Shown here: positions 11,523 to 21,799 of the stretch, piece by piece
How positions within the stretch are numbered: position 1 is the stretch's first letter
Layout of the letters: each line of letters starts with the position of its first letter
Assembly (NCBI RefSeq): GCF_046630445.1
Contig: NC_092334.1
Location: forward strand, 111,037,001-111,101,000
Length of the DNA stretch: 64,000 nt
Source: Rutidosis leptorrhynchoides
Taxonomy: Eukaryota; Streptophyta; Magnoliopsida; Asterales; Asteraceae
Reading direction: 5' to 3'
The notes under the pieces: generated by a model
Databases searched by the model: none
Told to the model about the DNA's origin: nothing
What the model saw: the letters and a program-made list of their open reading frames with translations, nothing else
Made by a program: the position numbers and the translations under genes

Positions 11523-13507
11523 TGATGTCGAACGAGGTGTATATAAAATAGCTTATATTTTACGCAGAAAATACTATTAAATACGATACAATTTTACACA
11601 AGATATTTATTTATTTATAGAATGGATATACTTAAACCTTGCTACAACACTTATAGGCAGTGTACCTAATCGTACAGTAGTGTAGTTTTTAGTAAGTCCG
11701 GTTCGTTCCACAGGGAAATCTTTAAACAAAGCTCAACGCTATATTAGTTTACTTTTATAAAAATACAAATATATATATAAGTGATATTATTATTATAAAG
11801 GGGGGTTTTTACCGTTTAATGACCGGTTTGTCGATTTTAAAACTTTAGTCGCAGTTAAAACCTAATGTAAAATATAAAATAAATACAAGACTTTAAATTA
11901 AAGCGTAAAGTAAATAACGATAATGAAATTGCGAATAATAAAAATGCGATAAAATTAAATTGCGATAATTAAAAGTACGATAATTAAAAGTGCGATTAAA
12001 TAAAATAACAATAAATAAAAGTGCGATAATTAGAAGTGCAATTAAATATAAAATAAAGGAAATTAAATATAAAATAAAAGAATTATGCTTATTTAAACTT
12101 CCGTAATCATGATGTTTGACGTGTTGATTTTAGTTTTATGCCCATGGGTTAATTGTCCTTTGTCCTGGATTATTCAATATGTCCGTCTGGTTTTTGTCCA
12201 TAACAGTCCATCAGTCATAAATATAAATTGCAAGTGTCCTTGTCAAATTATTATTATACCCGAAGATAAATATTCCAACTAATTGGGGATTCGAATTGTA
12301 ACAAGGTTTTAATACTTTGTTTAATGAATACACCAGGTTATCGACTGCGTGTAAACCAAGGTTTTACTACTTTGTTAACAATTACACCAATTACCCTTGA
12401 ATGTAATTTCACCCCTGTTTTAATTATTCTAGTGGCTATTAATCCATTCCCGTGTCCGGTTAAATGAACGATTATTCGTACATATAAATACCCCGCCCAT
12501 CGTGTCCGATCGAGTGTATATGGTAATTTATAGGGACGCCCAATTGTAAATCTTTATATTAACATTAACAAACTTTCATTTAGTTAAACAAATATAAAGC
12601 CCATTAATAGCCCATAGTCTAGTTTCTACAAGTGTCGTTCTTTTGTCCAAACCCCAATTATGGTACAAAGCCCAATTACCCAATTTTAGTAATTAGCCCA
12701 ACATCATGATTACTTCGTTTTAAATAAGCATAATAATAACTTAGCTACGAGACATTAATATAAAAAGGTTGAACATAACTTACAATGATTAAAAATAGCG
12801 TAGCGTTACACGGACAGAATTTCGACTTACACCCTTACAACATTCGCTAACATACCCTTATTATTAGAATTATAATTAAAATTAAAATATAAATTATAAA
12901 TATATATTACTTCGTATGAATGAGAAGAAAAATGATGATGATTTTGATCAGAATTCGGGTTGATTTATAGCCAGGAATGATTTTTGGGGCTCCGCGACTC
13001 GCGGCCAAATAGCCTTAAAACTCCGCGAGTCGCGGAGAGGTATTTTCAGTTTTCACCCTTGGAGTTTCCTGCTGCCGACGGTTTTAAATATATATATATA
13101 ATATATATATAATTAATATAATTAATTATATATTATATTATATTTATATACATAGTTAACTTGTAATTTTTAGTCCGTTGCGTCGAGCGTTAAGAGTTGA
13201 CTCTAGTCCCGGTTCCGGATTTTCGAACGTCCTCGCGTACAATTTAATATCTTGTACTTTGCGTTTTGAATCTTGTACTCTTGTGATTTCGAGGCGTTTC
13301 TTATCAATAATTGGAACTTTTTTTTGATTGTCTTTTGTTCTTTTGAGCTTTTTGGTCGTTTGCGTCTTCAAATCGTCGAATCTGTCTTTTGTCTTCACCT
13401 TTTATTATTTAAACGAATATCACTTGTAAATAGAACAATTGCAACTAAAAGCTTGTCTTTCTTGAGGAATAATGCTATGAAATATATGTTCGTTTTTAGC
13501 ATTATCA
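11523..13507 (-). repeat. Athila A 5' LTR (1985 bp)
   Basis: The edges were set by alignment with the LTR at 55886-57874. On the minus strand it starts TGATAATGC and ends CGACATCA. Beyond these points the two copies diverge, and the inner side meets the primer site. It holds a TATA box and palindrome pair (12963-13037), a (TA)-rich stretch at about 13090-13150, and an oligo-purine downstream part full of GCGATAA-like words. Differences from the other LTR are sparse, mostly small indels, consistent with recent activity of the family. Confidence 0.93.
12963..13037 (-). promoter_or_regulatory. Athila A LTR core promoter: TATA box and palindrome pair
   Basis: The minus strand reads TATAAAT at 12963-12969 inside GGCTATAAATCAACC, a textbook plant TATA box. 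Immediately upstream, after 22 bp, comes CCGCGACTCGCGG (12992-13004), then CTCCGCGAGTCGCGGAG (13021-13037). The centres (GACTC and GAGTC) are in opposite orientation, so the pair itself is an inverted repeat. Transcription would start roughly 25-35 bp below 12963. The same spacing of 22 bp is kept in copy B. Confidence 0.7.
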
Positions 13508-13798
13508 ATACTACTTGAGGCCATTAAGGACTTATATCATAAGGCGTTGCATTCGAGTCATTGAAGTTCATAGAGACTATTATTAAGTAAATGGCGGTTT
13601 AGGTCATTTGAATATTATGAAATGTCAGGCGAATATGTCAATTATGGATGTAACTATAGATTGTCTTTTAAGAATAAATGCAACGTTTGTAAGATGTATC
13701 ATATAGAGGGCAAGTACCTCGCAATGTTATCAACTATTGTAATTCGTTTGTAATCAATATGGACAACGTCCGGATGATTAGTTTCGGATCCTTTCAAC
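13508..13798 (+). repeat. 3' end of a gypsy-type LTR (fragment)
   Basis: The sequence from CATATAGAGG through ACCTCGCAATG to the terminal CCTTTCA resembles the last 100 bp of the element D LTR (CATATAGAGG, ACCTCGCAACG, ACATTTCA), but it is a different family. Its right end cuts the copia RNase H frame at 13798. Its left part is interrupted by Athila A. The body of the element would lie left of the window. Confidence 0.6.
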
Positions 13799-14187
13799 AG
13801 CACTCACATTATCGCAATAAACAAGAGTAGCAGATGTAAGCGGGCAGTGGAGCTCATGAAGAAGATTACGAATCCAACAAATCTCTGCAACAGCGTTGGC
13901 AACGCCTCGATACTCTGCTTCTGTACTGGAACGAGATGGTGTATGTTGCCTCTTGGAAGACCAAGATAAAAGATTATTACCTAAAAATACAGAGTACCCA
14001 GAAGTGGATCGTCTAGTAGACGGGCAGCCGGCCCAATCTACATCAGAATATGCGACCAAAGATGTGGTAGAAGAAGCAAAGAGTTGGAGGCCAAGATCCA
14101 AGGTACCCTGTATATAATGAATGATCCTTCGGAGGGCAGCCATATGAGGCTCCCTAGGATCGTGCATGAAAAGACATATCTACTGTA
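13799..14187 (-). pseudogene. copia RNase H domain, truncated
   Basis: The frame holds YSDVDWAGCPSTRRSTSGY, SSTEAEYRGVANA and the DNVSA segment, all characteristic of copia RNase H. The normal continuation after DNVSAV is lost at 13798, where the LTR fragment begins, and the frame runs on only a few codons. This is the downstream end of pol. A frame break separates it from the RT frame at 14188. Confidence 0.85.
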
Positions 14188-15068
14188 CTACATAAGAAAT
14201 ATCTGGTCACGTAAAAGTAAGGTACTTGCGCCTGCAAGACTGCGATATAGTGTTGGGTCCTTGACCGGAGGACCACTCGCAGTGAGTTTGGCACACGTAT
14301 CAATCAGGGTCCGACTAAAGTTACAACCAACCATACCTGCGCGTTCTATGATCTCGGACGCGTACTTCTGCTCTGAAAGAAACATCCCTGTAGTAGTGCG
14401 ATTGACTGATATACCCAAGAAATAATTCAGCGGACCAACATCTGTCATGGAGAACTCCTGATGTAAGGAGCTGATAACCCGCTGAAGAAAGATAGTGGAT
14501 GATGCAGTCAAAATAATGTCGTTTACATATAGTAATAAATAGGCCATGTCCACACCGTGTCTGTAGATGAACAGGGATGTGTCACATCTGTTGTGCTGAA
14601 AACCAACACGCTGAGCATACTCAGCAAACGTGTGAAATCAGGCACGGAGTGCCTGCTTCAAACCGTACAGAGCTTTCTACAGAAGGCAGACATGGTCCGA
14701 ATGAGCAGCATCACGAAACCCTAGAGGCTGGTGCATATAAACAGTCTCAGATAGATGGCCGTGGAGAAAAGCATTCTTAACATCTAGCTGATGAACGGGC
14801 CAGGGTCGAGAAGCAGCAAGACTAAGAACAGTCCTGATAGTGGCCGGTTTGACAACCGGGCTGAAGGTCTCATCACAATCAATACCAACCTACTGACTAC
14901 GACCATTAGCAACAAGACGAGCCTTGTACCTGCTTAGGGTACCATCTGCATTAAACTTGTGCTTAAAGAGCCACATGGACCGAACTATGTTCGTGTCCGA
15001 TGGCTTAGGCACAAGAGTCCAAGTACCATTTTTAATTAAAGCATTACATTCCTCGGTCATAGGTTGTG
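14188..15068 (-). pseudogene. copia reverse transcriptase, inactivated
   Basis: Recognisable blocks are the N-terminal RT region (FNADGTLSRYKARLV near 14930-14960), [15 protein letters not shown] near 14770-14810, YGLKQ near 14670, and the catalytic region at about 14510-14550. There the expected YVDD reads YVND, which removes a catalytic aspartate. In-frame stops lie between about 14640 and 14900, and a frameshift follows LYRSLAGA near 14245. No active enzyme can be made. Confidence 0.85.
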
Positions 15069-15812
15069 TCAGTTAGGGTCATTAAAGGCGTGGGAGTATG
15101 TTTTGGGGACAGGAGTAGGAGCGGATACATGGAGGTTTAGTTGTTGGACAGGTTTGGTGATACCGAGACGGTGGCGAGTGACCATAGGGTGGGTAGAGGA
15201 CGTGTTTTGTGGTGGAGGAGCATGAGGTGGAGGTGATAGCACATTGGCCGGAGGGGTGGAAGTAGGAGACGTGTTTTGTGTTGGAGGATGATGAGGTGGA
15301 GGTGATGGCGGATTGTCCGGAGGGGTTGAAGTAGGTTTTTGAGCAAATTGAGGTGGAGGTGGGGTGTCAGGGAAATTGGGGGAGAAAAGATTAGGAGGAG
15401 GGTCAAAGAACTCATACGAGGGAGGTGTGGAGGTAGTGGTTGAACCGTAAGGAAAGGAGGTCTCGTCAAATGTGACATGACGAGATAAGATGATCTTATG
15501 AGTAGAGAGCTCGTAACAGCGGTAACCACGGTGGTTGGATGGGTATCCTAGGAAGATGCAAGGAGTAGAACGTGGAGCGAGTTTGTTAGTGGTGTTAAGA
15601 AGAGGGTAGCAAAGGCATCCGAAGACACAGAGGGAGAAGTAATTTGGGGGGTATTTGTAGAGGCGTGTGTGTGGTATCTCATGATTAATGGCAGAAGATG
15701 GAAGTAGGTTAAGGAGATAAGTGGTCATATGTAGCGCTTCTACCCAAAAGGTTGGAGGTAGATGAGCTTGAAATAGAAGAGTGCGAATAAGGTTGTTAAT
15801 AGTGCGAATCAT
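15069..15812 (-). pseudogene. copia integrase C-terminal part and Pro-rich linker
   Basis: This frame begins at the end of the integrase core (MIRTINNLIRTLLFQA) and contains the copia integrase C-terminal signature FGCLCYP and CIFLGYPSNHRGYRCY. A repetitive Pro/Ser/Thr/Asn-rich linker follows. Just upstream (15813-15950) the core is broken by a frameshift and an in-frame stop. The residue that should be the catalytic glutamate in the QQNGK-ER motif reads Lys. Confidence 0.83.
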
Positions 15813-15940
15813 GCGTTTGGATTTTCCATTTTGTTGTGAGGTTTGGGGACATGAAAAACGAATTTGGATGCCATTATTTCGAAATAGTTGGTGTATTTGG
15901 TTGTTATCAAATTATCCACCGTGGTCGGATTGGAATGCTT

Positions 15941-16744
15941 TTATTTCACAATTAAATTGTGTTTTACATAGGCGCGGAATTGTACAAATAGTGTAAAGAC
16001 ATCAAATTTATTGCGTAATAGAAAAACCCACAAATAATGTGAATAATGGTCTAAAAAAATAATATAGTATTTAAAACCACTAAGACTCGCAATCGGAGAA
16101 GACCATAAGTCCGAGTGAACAATGTCAAATAATAAAGAAGCACGAGAAACAAAATTACTAAACGGAAGTCTCACATGTTTATCAAGTTGACAAGCATGAC
16201 AAAGAGTAATAGACTTCGTGTTATTACAAGCAATAGAATTACTAGAAACAAGACGGCGAAAAACATCAGTGCTTGGATGTCCGAGACGCTGATGCCAGAT
16301 ACTGGGGGTGGTGAGGAGAGCATGATGAGCTGGAGAAGAGGTTTGAGTCGTGAATGGATAGAGATCTCTGGTGCTGTCGCATCGAAGAAGGAGGCGGTGG
16401 GTCAAGTAATCTTTCACAGAAAATCCAAACTCGTCAAAACAAACAGAAACCTTATTATCACGGGCAAAACGCCAAACAGAGATAAGATTTTTAACAATAT
16501 AAGGCGTAACAAGAACATTATTAAGGTGTAGAGGTCGGTGAATGTTCGGAAAAATGCTATGACCAGTGTTGAAGACGGGAATTGGATTCCCATCCCCAAC
16601 GGCTACCGACAGATACATGCAATGACTAAAAACAGCACTTAAATTCTTAATGTTAGATGTAAGGTGAGTGGACGCACCTGTGTCCATAGTCCAACCCGAT
16701 TTACCATAATCTGGAAGAGCAGTAGCGTTAAACGCATGTGGCAC
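15941..16744 (-). pseudogene. copia protease, GAG-pre-integrase and integrase N-terminal part
   Basis: The protease active site WTMDTGASTHLTS is near the start of the frame. The pre-integrase zinc domain follows with WHQRLGHPS and CHACQLDKHVRLPF, then the first integrase aspartate in HSDLW and the FLDHYSHYLWVF segment. The frame ends at 15941 by a frameshift, before the second catalytic aspartate, which sits in another frame in QSDHGG near 15925. Confidence 0.88.
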
Positions 16745-17010
16745 AAGTGTTTTCTGACTAGGCTACGAAGGTGGTGCAAATGTACGAAAAGCTGGACTAG
16801 ACCCACTAAAAAACAAAGCAGGCCCACTACCATGTTGTTGTTGCTCACTGAATAAGTAATTAGGTTTTGGTGGTCCATTTGATTTGTACTGAGATGCAGG
16901 TCTATTATACATAGACTGGGCCAGGCCAAATTGGCCCAATAGGCGTTGTTGGGATTGTATAATATCAAGCAAATAGACAGAATACTGATCGTTTTCGTAT
17001 AATTGTGTGC
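16745..17010 (-). pseudogene. copia gag remnant (C-terminal part)
   Basis: This is a Gln/Ser/Pro-rich frame (MLDIIQSQQRLLGQFGLAQ region) upstream of the protease, with one in-frame stop near 16762. Its upstream part continues at 28580-28613 across element C, where an ATG (28613) follows an in-frame stop. The total is only about 130 residues. The usual gag core and zinc knuckle are absent, so gag was shortened before C inserted. The last 5 bases (tgtgc, 17006-17010) are the target duplication of C. Confidence 0.65.
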
Positions 17011-19290
17011 TGTGACGACCCGAAAAATTTCGACTAATTTTGAAGCAAACTCTCGATACGATTTAATATTTTTGACATGATAAGCAAAGTCTGTTAGGTT
17101 GAGTCTTAAAAATTTTGAACTGTTTCATATATTCAAAATGACCTTCGACCATTCTCGACGATTCACGAACAACTATTTGTAAATAAATACATATATAATT
17201 AAATGTATATATAAATAATAATTTGAAATATTATTTGAAATATTATATGATTTAATTGTTGAAAATAATTATGTAATGAGAAATATTATTATATATAAAA
17301 ATATATATATGTATATGTATATGTATATGTACACGAATATTAATTGTAAATATATAAGATTAAATATTAAATTTATTCATTTAAAAATATATATTTAATA
17401 TATTTAGTTATATAATAAAATCTGATATTAAAATGTATTTATGGTATATTGAAAATAAATGATGTCGAGCTTAGATAGTAAAGGATTGTAATACTCGGTT
17501 GGCATTTCGCTAGTGTTCATATAGATCTAATACGAGTTTATGAAGATCTAAAATAAAAGTTGAACTGTAAATCGATTACGAAGATTTTAGATTTGTTAAA
17601 AATATTTTTACCTTTTTAAGTTTAAATATAAGTACTCCATACATATCAATTGGAACAGAAAATAAATAATTATCTAACCTTTTTTATCAGGTTTCAAACA
17701 GTTAATGAGTGAAATAATTAAATATATTTAATCTAAAAATTTGAAATTTTTAGGAACACTTTTATACGTTAACTGTTTAGCAAGGGACGCGATATAGCAA
17801 TCCGTGATAAACTGTTGATAGAGTAATCTAATTACCCGGCTGCTAACTATTCTTTTAATTGAATGATTGTTAATATTGATTTAAGTTACTATTTGGCTTT
17901 GTTTTCTTCTTTAGACTCTTACATTGTATATATTATATATATACATATGTATGCACGAGACATATAGATATACCTCACCATATTTATGAACAACAAACTT
18001 TCTTCTTCCTCTCCAACACCACAACCGGCGGCCACCATCACCAAGCCACTTACACCATGACCACCGTACAACCACCACCCTAAACCGCTCCATCAAAACC
18101 ACCTTTCTTCATTTTTTTATATTCTTTTCGTGATCCCACATCAAGAGAAACCATATCATCCTCCATCACTTCTTCAAAACCACTTTGGTGTTTTCTTTGT
18201 TGATGTTTCTGCCGCTACCGCCACCCCACTTAAACGTAATCAATCATTGAATGTTACATACTCTTGTTCTCTATTATTTAACGGTGAACACCAAACTAAT
18301 CCAAGCTCCAACAACCGCTGCTATTACACTTTAATTCTGTTTATGTTCGATCACTAAACCGTCCACCATCACTTCCAAAACCCACCACCTTTTGAGTTAC
18401 TTGAGTCAAGAATAAACCCATGAAATTCACTAATTTTCAGTTTACTACAATCACCACCACCTTCGAACCACAACCACCCTCACCATCCTTACAAACACCC
18501 TACAAACCCACTTGTTATACACTGTAGAACACCACCTTGAACCACTTTAATAGATGCTATATCAATATTTTTGTGTTACTATTTGCAGCTGCAAAACCAC
18601 CCAACAACAACCCTCTTTGCAGCTGCTATTCGATACTTTTTTTTTTTGTGTTTACAACCCACAAAACCACCACCTATTACAAATCATTACTGCTGCTATA
18701 ACCTTGTTCCTTCTTGTTGCTACTAACCGTCAAAACCACCATCATTATTTTTTTTCTCTATTTTCGGTTGCAGACACCACCAGCGTTGGCTACTGTAGCT
18801 GTCACCTTGTGTTTTCATTTTTCTTTTCTCAACAGTGAACCACCACCACACGCCACCTCTTTACCTGCTACAAGCTGCAAATTTTCGCTGTTTTTTCTAT
18901 TCTATTGAGACCCACACACCATCGATGAACAACCACCTGCAACTCCACTGTTGCAGCTGAGTTGCTTTTGGTTTAGCAAGAGTGATAATGTAATATGATG
19001 ATGATTGATGAAGTGATCTGCTACAACTACACCGTGCCATCTGTTTTCCACTAAACCCACGCGAATTGGGTTTTAATCTTGGGCTTATATTAAGTTTTGG
19101 GCCGTTTAATTAATCAAGTGAAATTGTTTAAATGGTTTTAATTGTTGGGTCGTGTTTGTTGATGTTATGGGGCCAAAATTTGAATTGGGTTTTTGCTGTG
19201 AACTGAAATGATGAGGTGGATGACATGATTTTGATGAGTGGGTTTTGTGAAATTTGAAGTTAAATAAAATTTAGAATGTTTATAATCAGA

Positions 19291-19372
19291 AAAGTAACAG
19301 CAGTGCAATGGTTTGGTGTGTTTTCGGGTTAGCGAGAGGTCGCGGGTTCGAGCCCGGGCAAGGGCACTTATT
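19291..19372 (+). other. tRNA-like block with B box in the C 5' LTR
   Basis: GGTTCGAGCC at 19345-19354 matches the Pol III B box. A weak A-box-like stretch (GTGCAATGGTTTGG) lies about 30 bp upstream. A (TTA)n tract follows downstream, which is the usual layout of a tRNA-derived SINE. No complete cloverleaf can be drawn. The same block is in the 3' LTR and, in related form, in the LTR at 52933-55885. Confidence 0.5.
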
Positions 19373-19401
19373 TTTGGGACTTATTCTTTGAGGTAGTTTT
19401 C

Positions 19402-19524
<123 letters not shown>

Positions 19525-20038
19525 CATAAGTATTAGTACTATTATTAGTAGTATTATTATCATTATACTTATTAATATATGTATTAGTATTATTATTATT
19601 AGTAAAATTATTATTTTTACAGTTATTATTATTAGTAGTATTATTATCATTATAGTTATTAATGTAAGTAATAGTATTATTATAATTAGTAAAATCATTA
19701 TTTTTATAGTTATTATTATTAGTATTCATCATTATTAAAATTATCATTATTAGTAAAGTTATCATTATTATTATTATTATTAAAGTACCGCTTTTATAAA
19801 AATTATCATTATTATTATTATAGGATGAAACAACTTTTATTTATTATTAACAATATTATTTTATCAAATAACTATTAGTTATATAAAACCATATTTACTA
19901 CATATAACATGACTATATTAATATTTTTATAATAAATATTAATAAATGTAATTAATTATGTTATTAATAAAACACGTAATTAAAATAACAATTAATCCAC
20001 TAATAATCCATAAATTTGGTCGATTACCATTACATGTG

Positions 20039-20040
<2 letters not shown>

Positions 20041-20123
<83 letters not shown>
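20041..20123. repeat. (TA)n microsatellite in the C 5' LTR
   Basis: A pure dinucleotide run. The equivalent run in the 3' LTR (about 27708-27849) is much longer, so this tract expanded or contracted after insertion. Confidence 0.95.
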
Positions 20124-20127
<4 letters not shown>

Positions 20128-20860
20128 GATATAAGTTCATAAATCCGAGGCCAACCCTGCATTGTTCAGTTCCGTCGTATGCATATTTTTACTACAAAAT
20201 ATCGTATCGTGAGTTTCATTACTCCCTTTTTAAATGCTTTTGCAATATATATTTTTGGGACTGAGAATACATGCGCTTTTATAAATGTTTGACGAAATAG
20301 ACACAAGTAATTAAAATTACATTCTATGATTGGATTATTATACCGGATATCACCCTTGGAGCTTGGTAACCTAAGAATTGGTGTTTATTATAATTGCCAC
20401 CAATTGACGCGAATCTTAAAGATAGATCTATGGGCACTAACAAGCCTCAGTCAGAGAATTTGAACTGCTTTAGTACTTCGATTTATCATGTCCGATGAGA
20501 GTCCCGGAATAATGGGGATATTCTAGATGCATTTGTGTTAATGTCGGTTACCAGGGTTCAATTCGTAGGAATGGATTTTATAGCAGTGGGCAGACCTGCA
20601 CTTTGAAACCGAAAATGAAATCTTGTGGTCTATTGAAATTATTGAAATAATTATTTATGATAAACCTATGAACTCACCAACTTTTTGGTTGACACTTTTA
20701 AGCATGTTTATTCTCAGGTATGAAAGAAATCTTCCGCTGTGTATTTGCTCATTTTAAAGATATTACATGGAGTCGTTCATGGCATATTTAGGACAGTACC
20801 TCGCAATGGGACCAAATGTTGAAGACTCCGTCCAGGTGGATTAGGACGGGTCGCTTCAGT

Positions 20861-20872
20861 TGGTATCAGAGC
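20861..20872 (+). other. Primer binding site of element C, initiator-Met type
   Basis: TGGTATCAGAGC follows the LTR end after two bases. This is the standard complement of the 3' end of plant initiator tRNA-Met, as used by most gypsy and copia elements. Confidence 0.92.
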
Positions 20873-21242
20873 GGTGGTGTTAGCGAACCTGGTCTTGCAT
20901 TAGTGTGTCTAACTGATAGTTGCTCAGATGCATTAGTGAGTCTGGACTTCGACCTTAGCTGCATATCAAAAGTTTTGCTTATCATTTCTTGTCGGAAAAT
21001 TACATGCTTATCATTCTTAGTCTAGACAAGTCTTACTGCATTTAGTGCATCGATAGTGTATAGACAAATTCATATCTTAGCGTATCTATTACTGTAAAAT
21101 TTTCTTGACAACTTTCGAAGATTCCTCAGTAACTTATGGGATTTTGGTATTATATATGCATATGTAAATTAAGTATTGCAGGGTACTAATCTACGTCCTA
21201 TAATCTATATCATATCAAAAATCAATTCCCTGATCGTACGAG

Positions 21243-21488
21243 ATGGATTCCTCAACCAGTTCGAGTCCCTCGGATTCCGACAGCTCTTCCGATATGGATT
21301 TCCACTCGAGCTCCAAAAACAGTGTAACCGGAATTGATCAACCAATTAGCCATCATCAATTCGGGATGAATTGGGGATGGGTTCATAGTCGACTTAATCA
21401 ATGGAGACGAGAAGAAGGCGATCCTTTCCACCCACCAACCTGCACTCTTGGCGAAGAACCTGAAGCACTTACTGGCGAACCAGTCTGA
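21243..21488 (+). pseudogene. Element C leader ORF remnant, Ser/acidic-rich
   Basis: 81 codons begin with a Ser/Asp-rich stretch and end at a stop near 21486. Coding-like text goes on downstream in broken frames to about 21780 (a region with ELRARV and an Ala/Pro/Thr-rich tail). It occupies the same place, a few hundred bases after the primer site, as the acidic ORF of element D (35864). I do not recognise the family. I read it as the decayed remainder of a leader protein. Confidence 0.4.
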
Positions 21489-21799
21489 AACACCATTTTC
21501 ACCCTCATTACCAGAATATCTCGCAATGGTTACATAATATCTACTATTCTAAACCTTATTCATCCGCTCGTTCCAACCGCCAATCATCCAGGAGTAATAA
21601 AAGAAGTCAACGAGCTTCGCGCTCGAGTAGTGACTTTGTAGAACATGGTGCAAAACTTACAAGCACCAGCAGCATCACCGACAGCACCAGTACCACCAAC
21701 AACATAAGCCTCAACATCACACGCCTCAACATCACTATATGTACCTCCAGCATAATCATCGTACTACATGACGTCCTACATCAATTGTCTTCGTTCTAC

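Larger units (their letters stand above)
1..13507 (-). mobile_element. Athila-type Ty3/gypsy retrotransposon, copy A (3' LTR off left edge)
   Basis: Reading on the minus strand from high to low coordinates, the order is 5' LTR (11523-13507), primer site (11497-11514), leader, gag-pol (4500-10106), a 138-aa ORF (3911-4327) and an env-position gene (675-2690). The window then ends before the polypurine tract and 3' LTR. Base 1 corresponds to base 59283 of copy B. The Athila call rests on the Asp-tRNA-type primer site, the protease DLGAS, the RT box FMDDFSVFG, the single long gag-pol frame and the downstream extra ORF. All long ORFs are open, so this copy looks young. It inserted into the LTR fragment at 13508-13798. 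The 5 bases after the LTR are atact; the matching duplication would be off the left edge. Confidence 0.93.

Noticed and set aside
15137..15529. 130-codon minus-strand frame inside the copia integrase linker
   Set aside because: Frame shadow of the Pro-rich linker in the real integrase frame 15069-15812.
18130..18908. Small plus-strand frames in the CACC-rich part of the C LTR (repeated at 25727-26523)
   Set aside because: Short, in several frames, not stable between the two LTRs (changed lengths and frames). The region looks like an untranslated leader.
19291..19372. Functional tRNA gene
   Set aside because: Only a B box and a weak A box are present. No acceptor stem or anticodon arm pairs, and it is embedded in an LTR.
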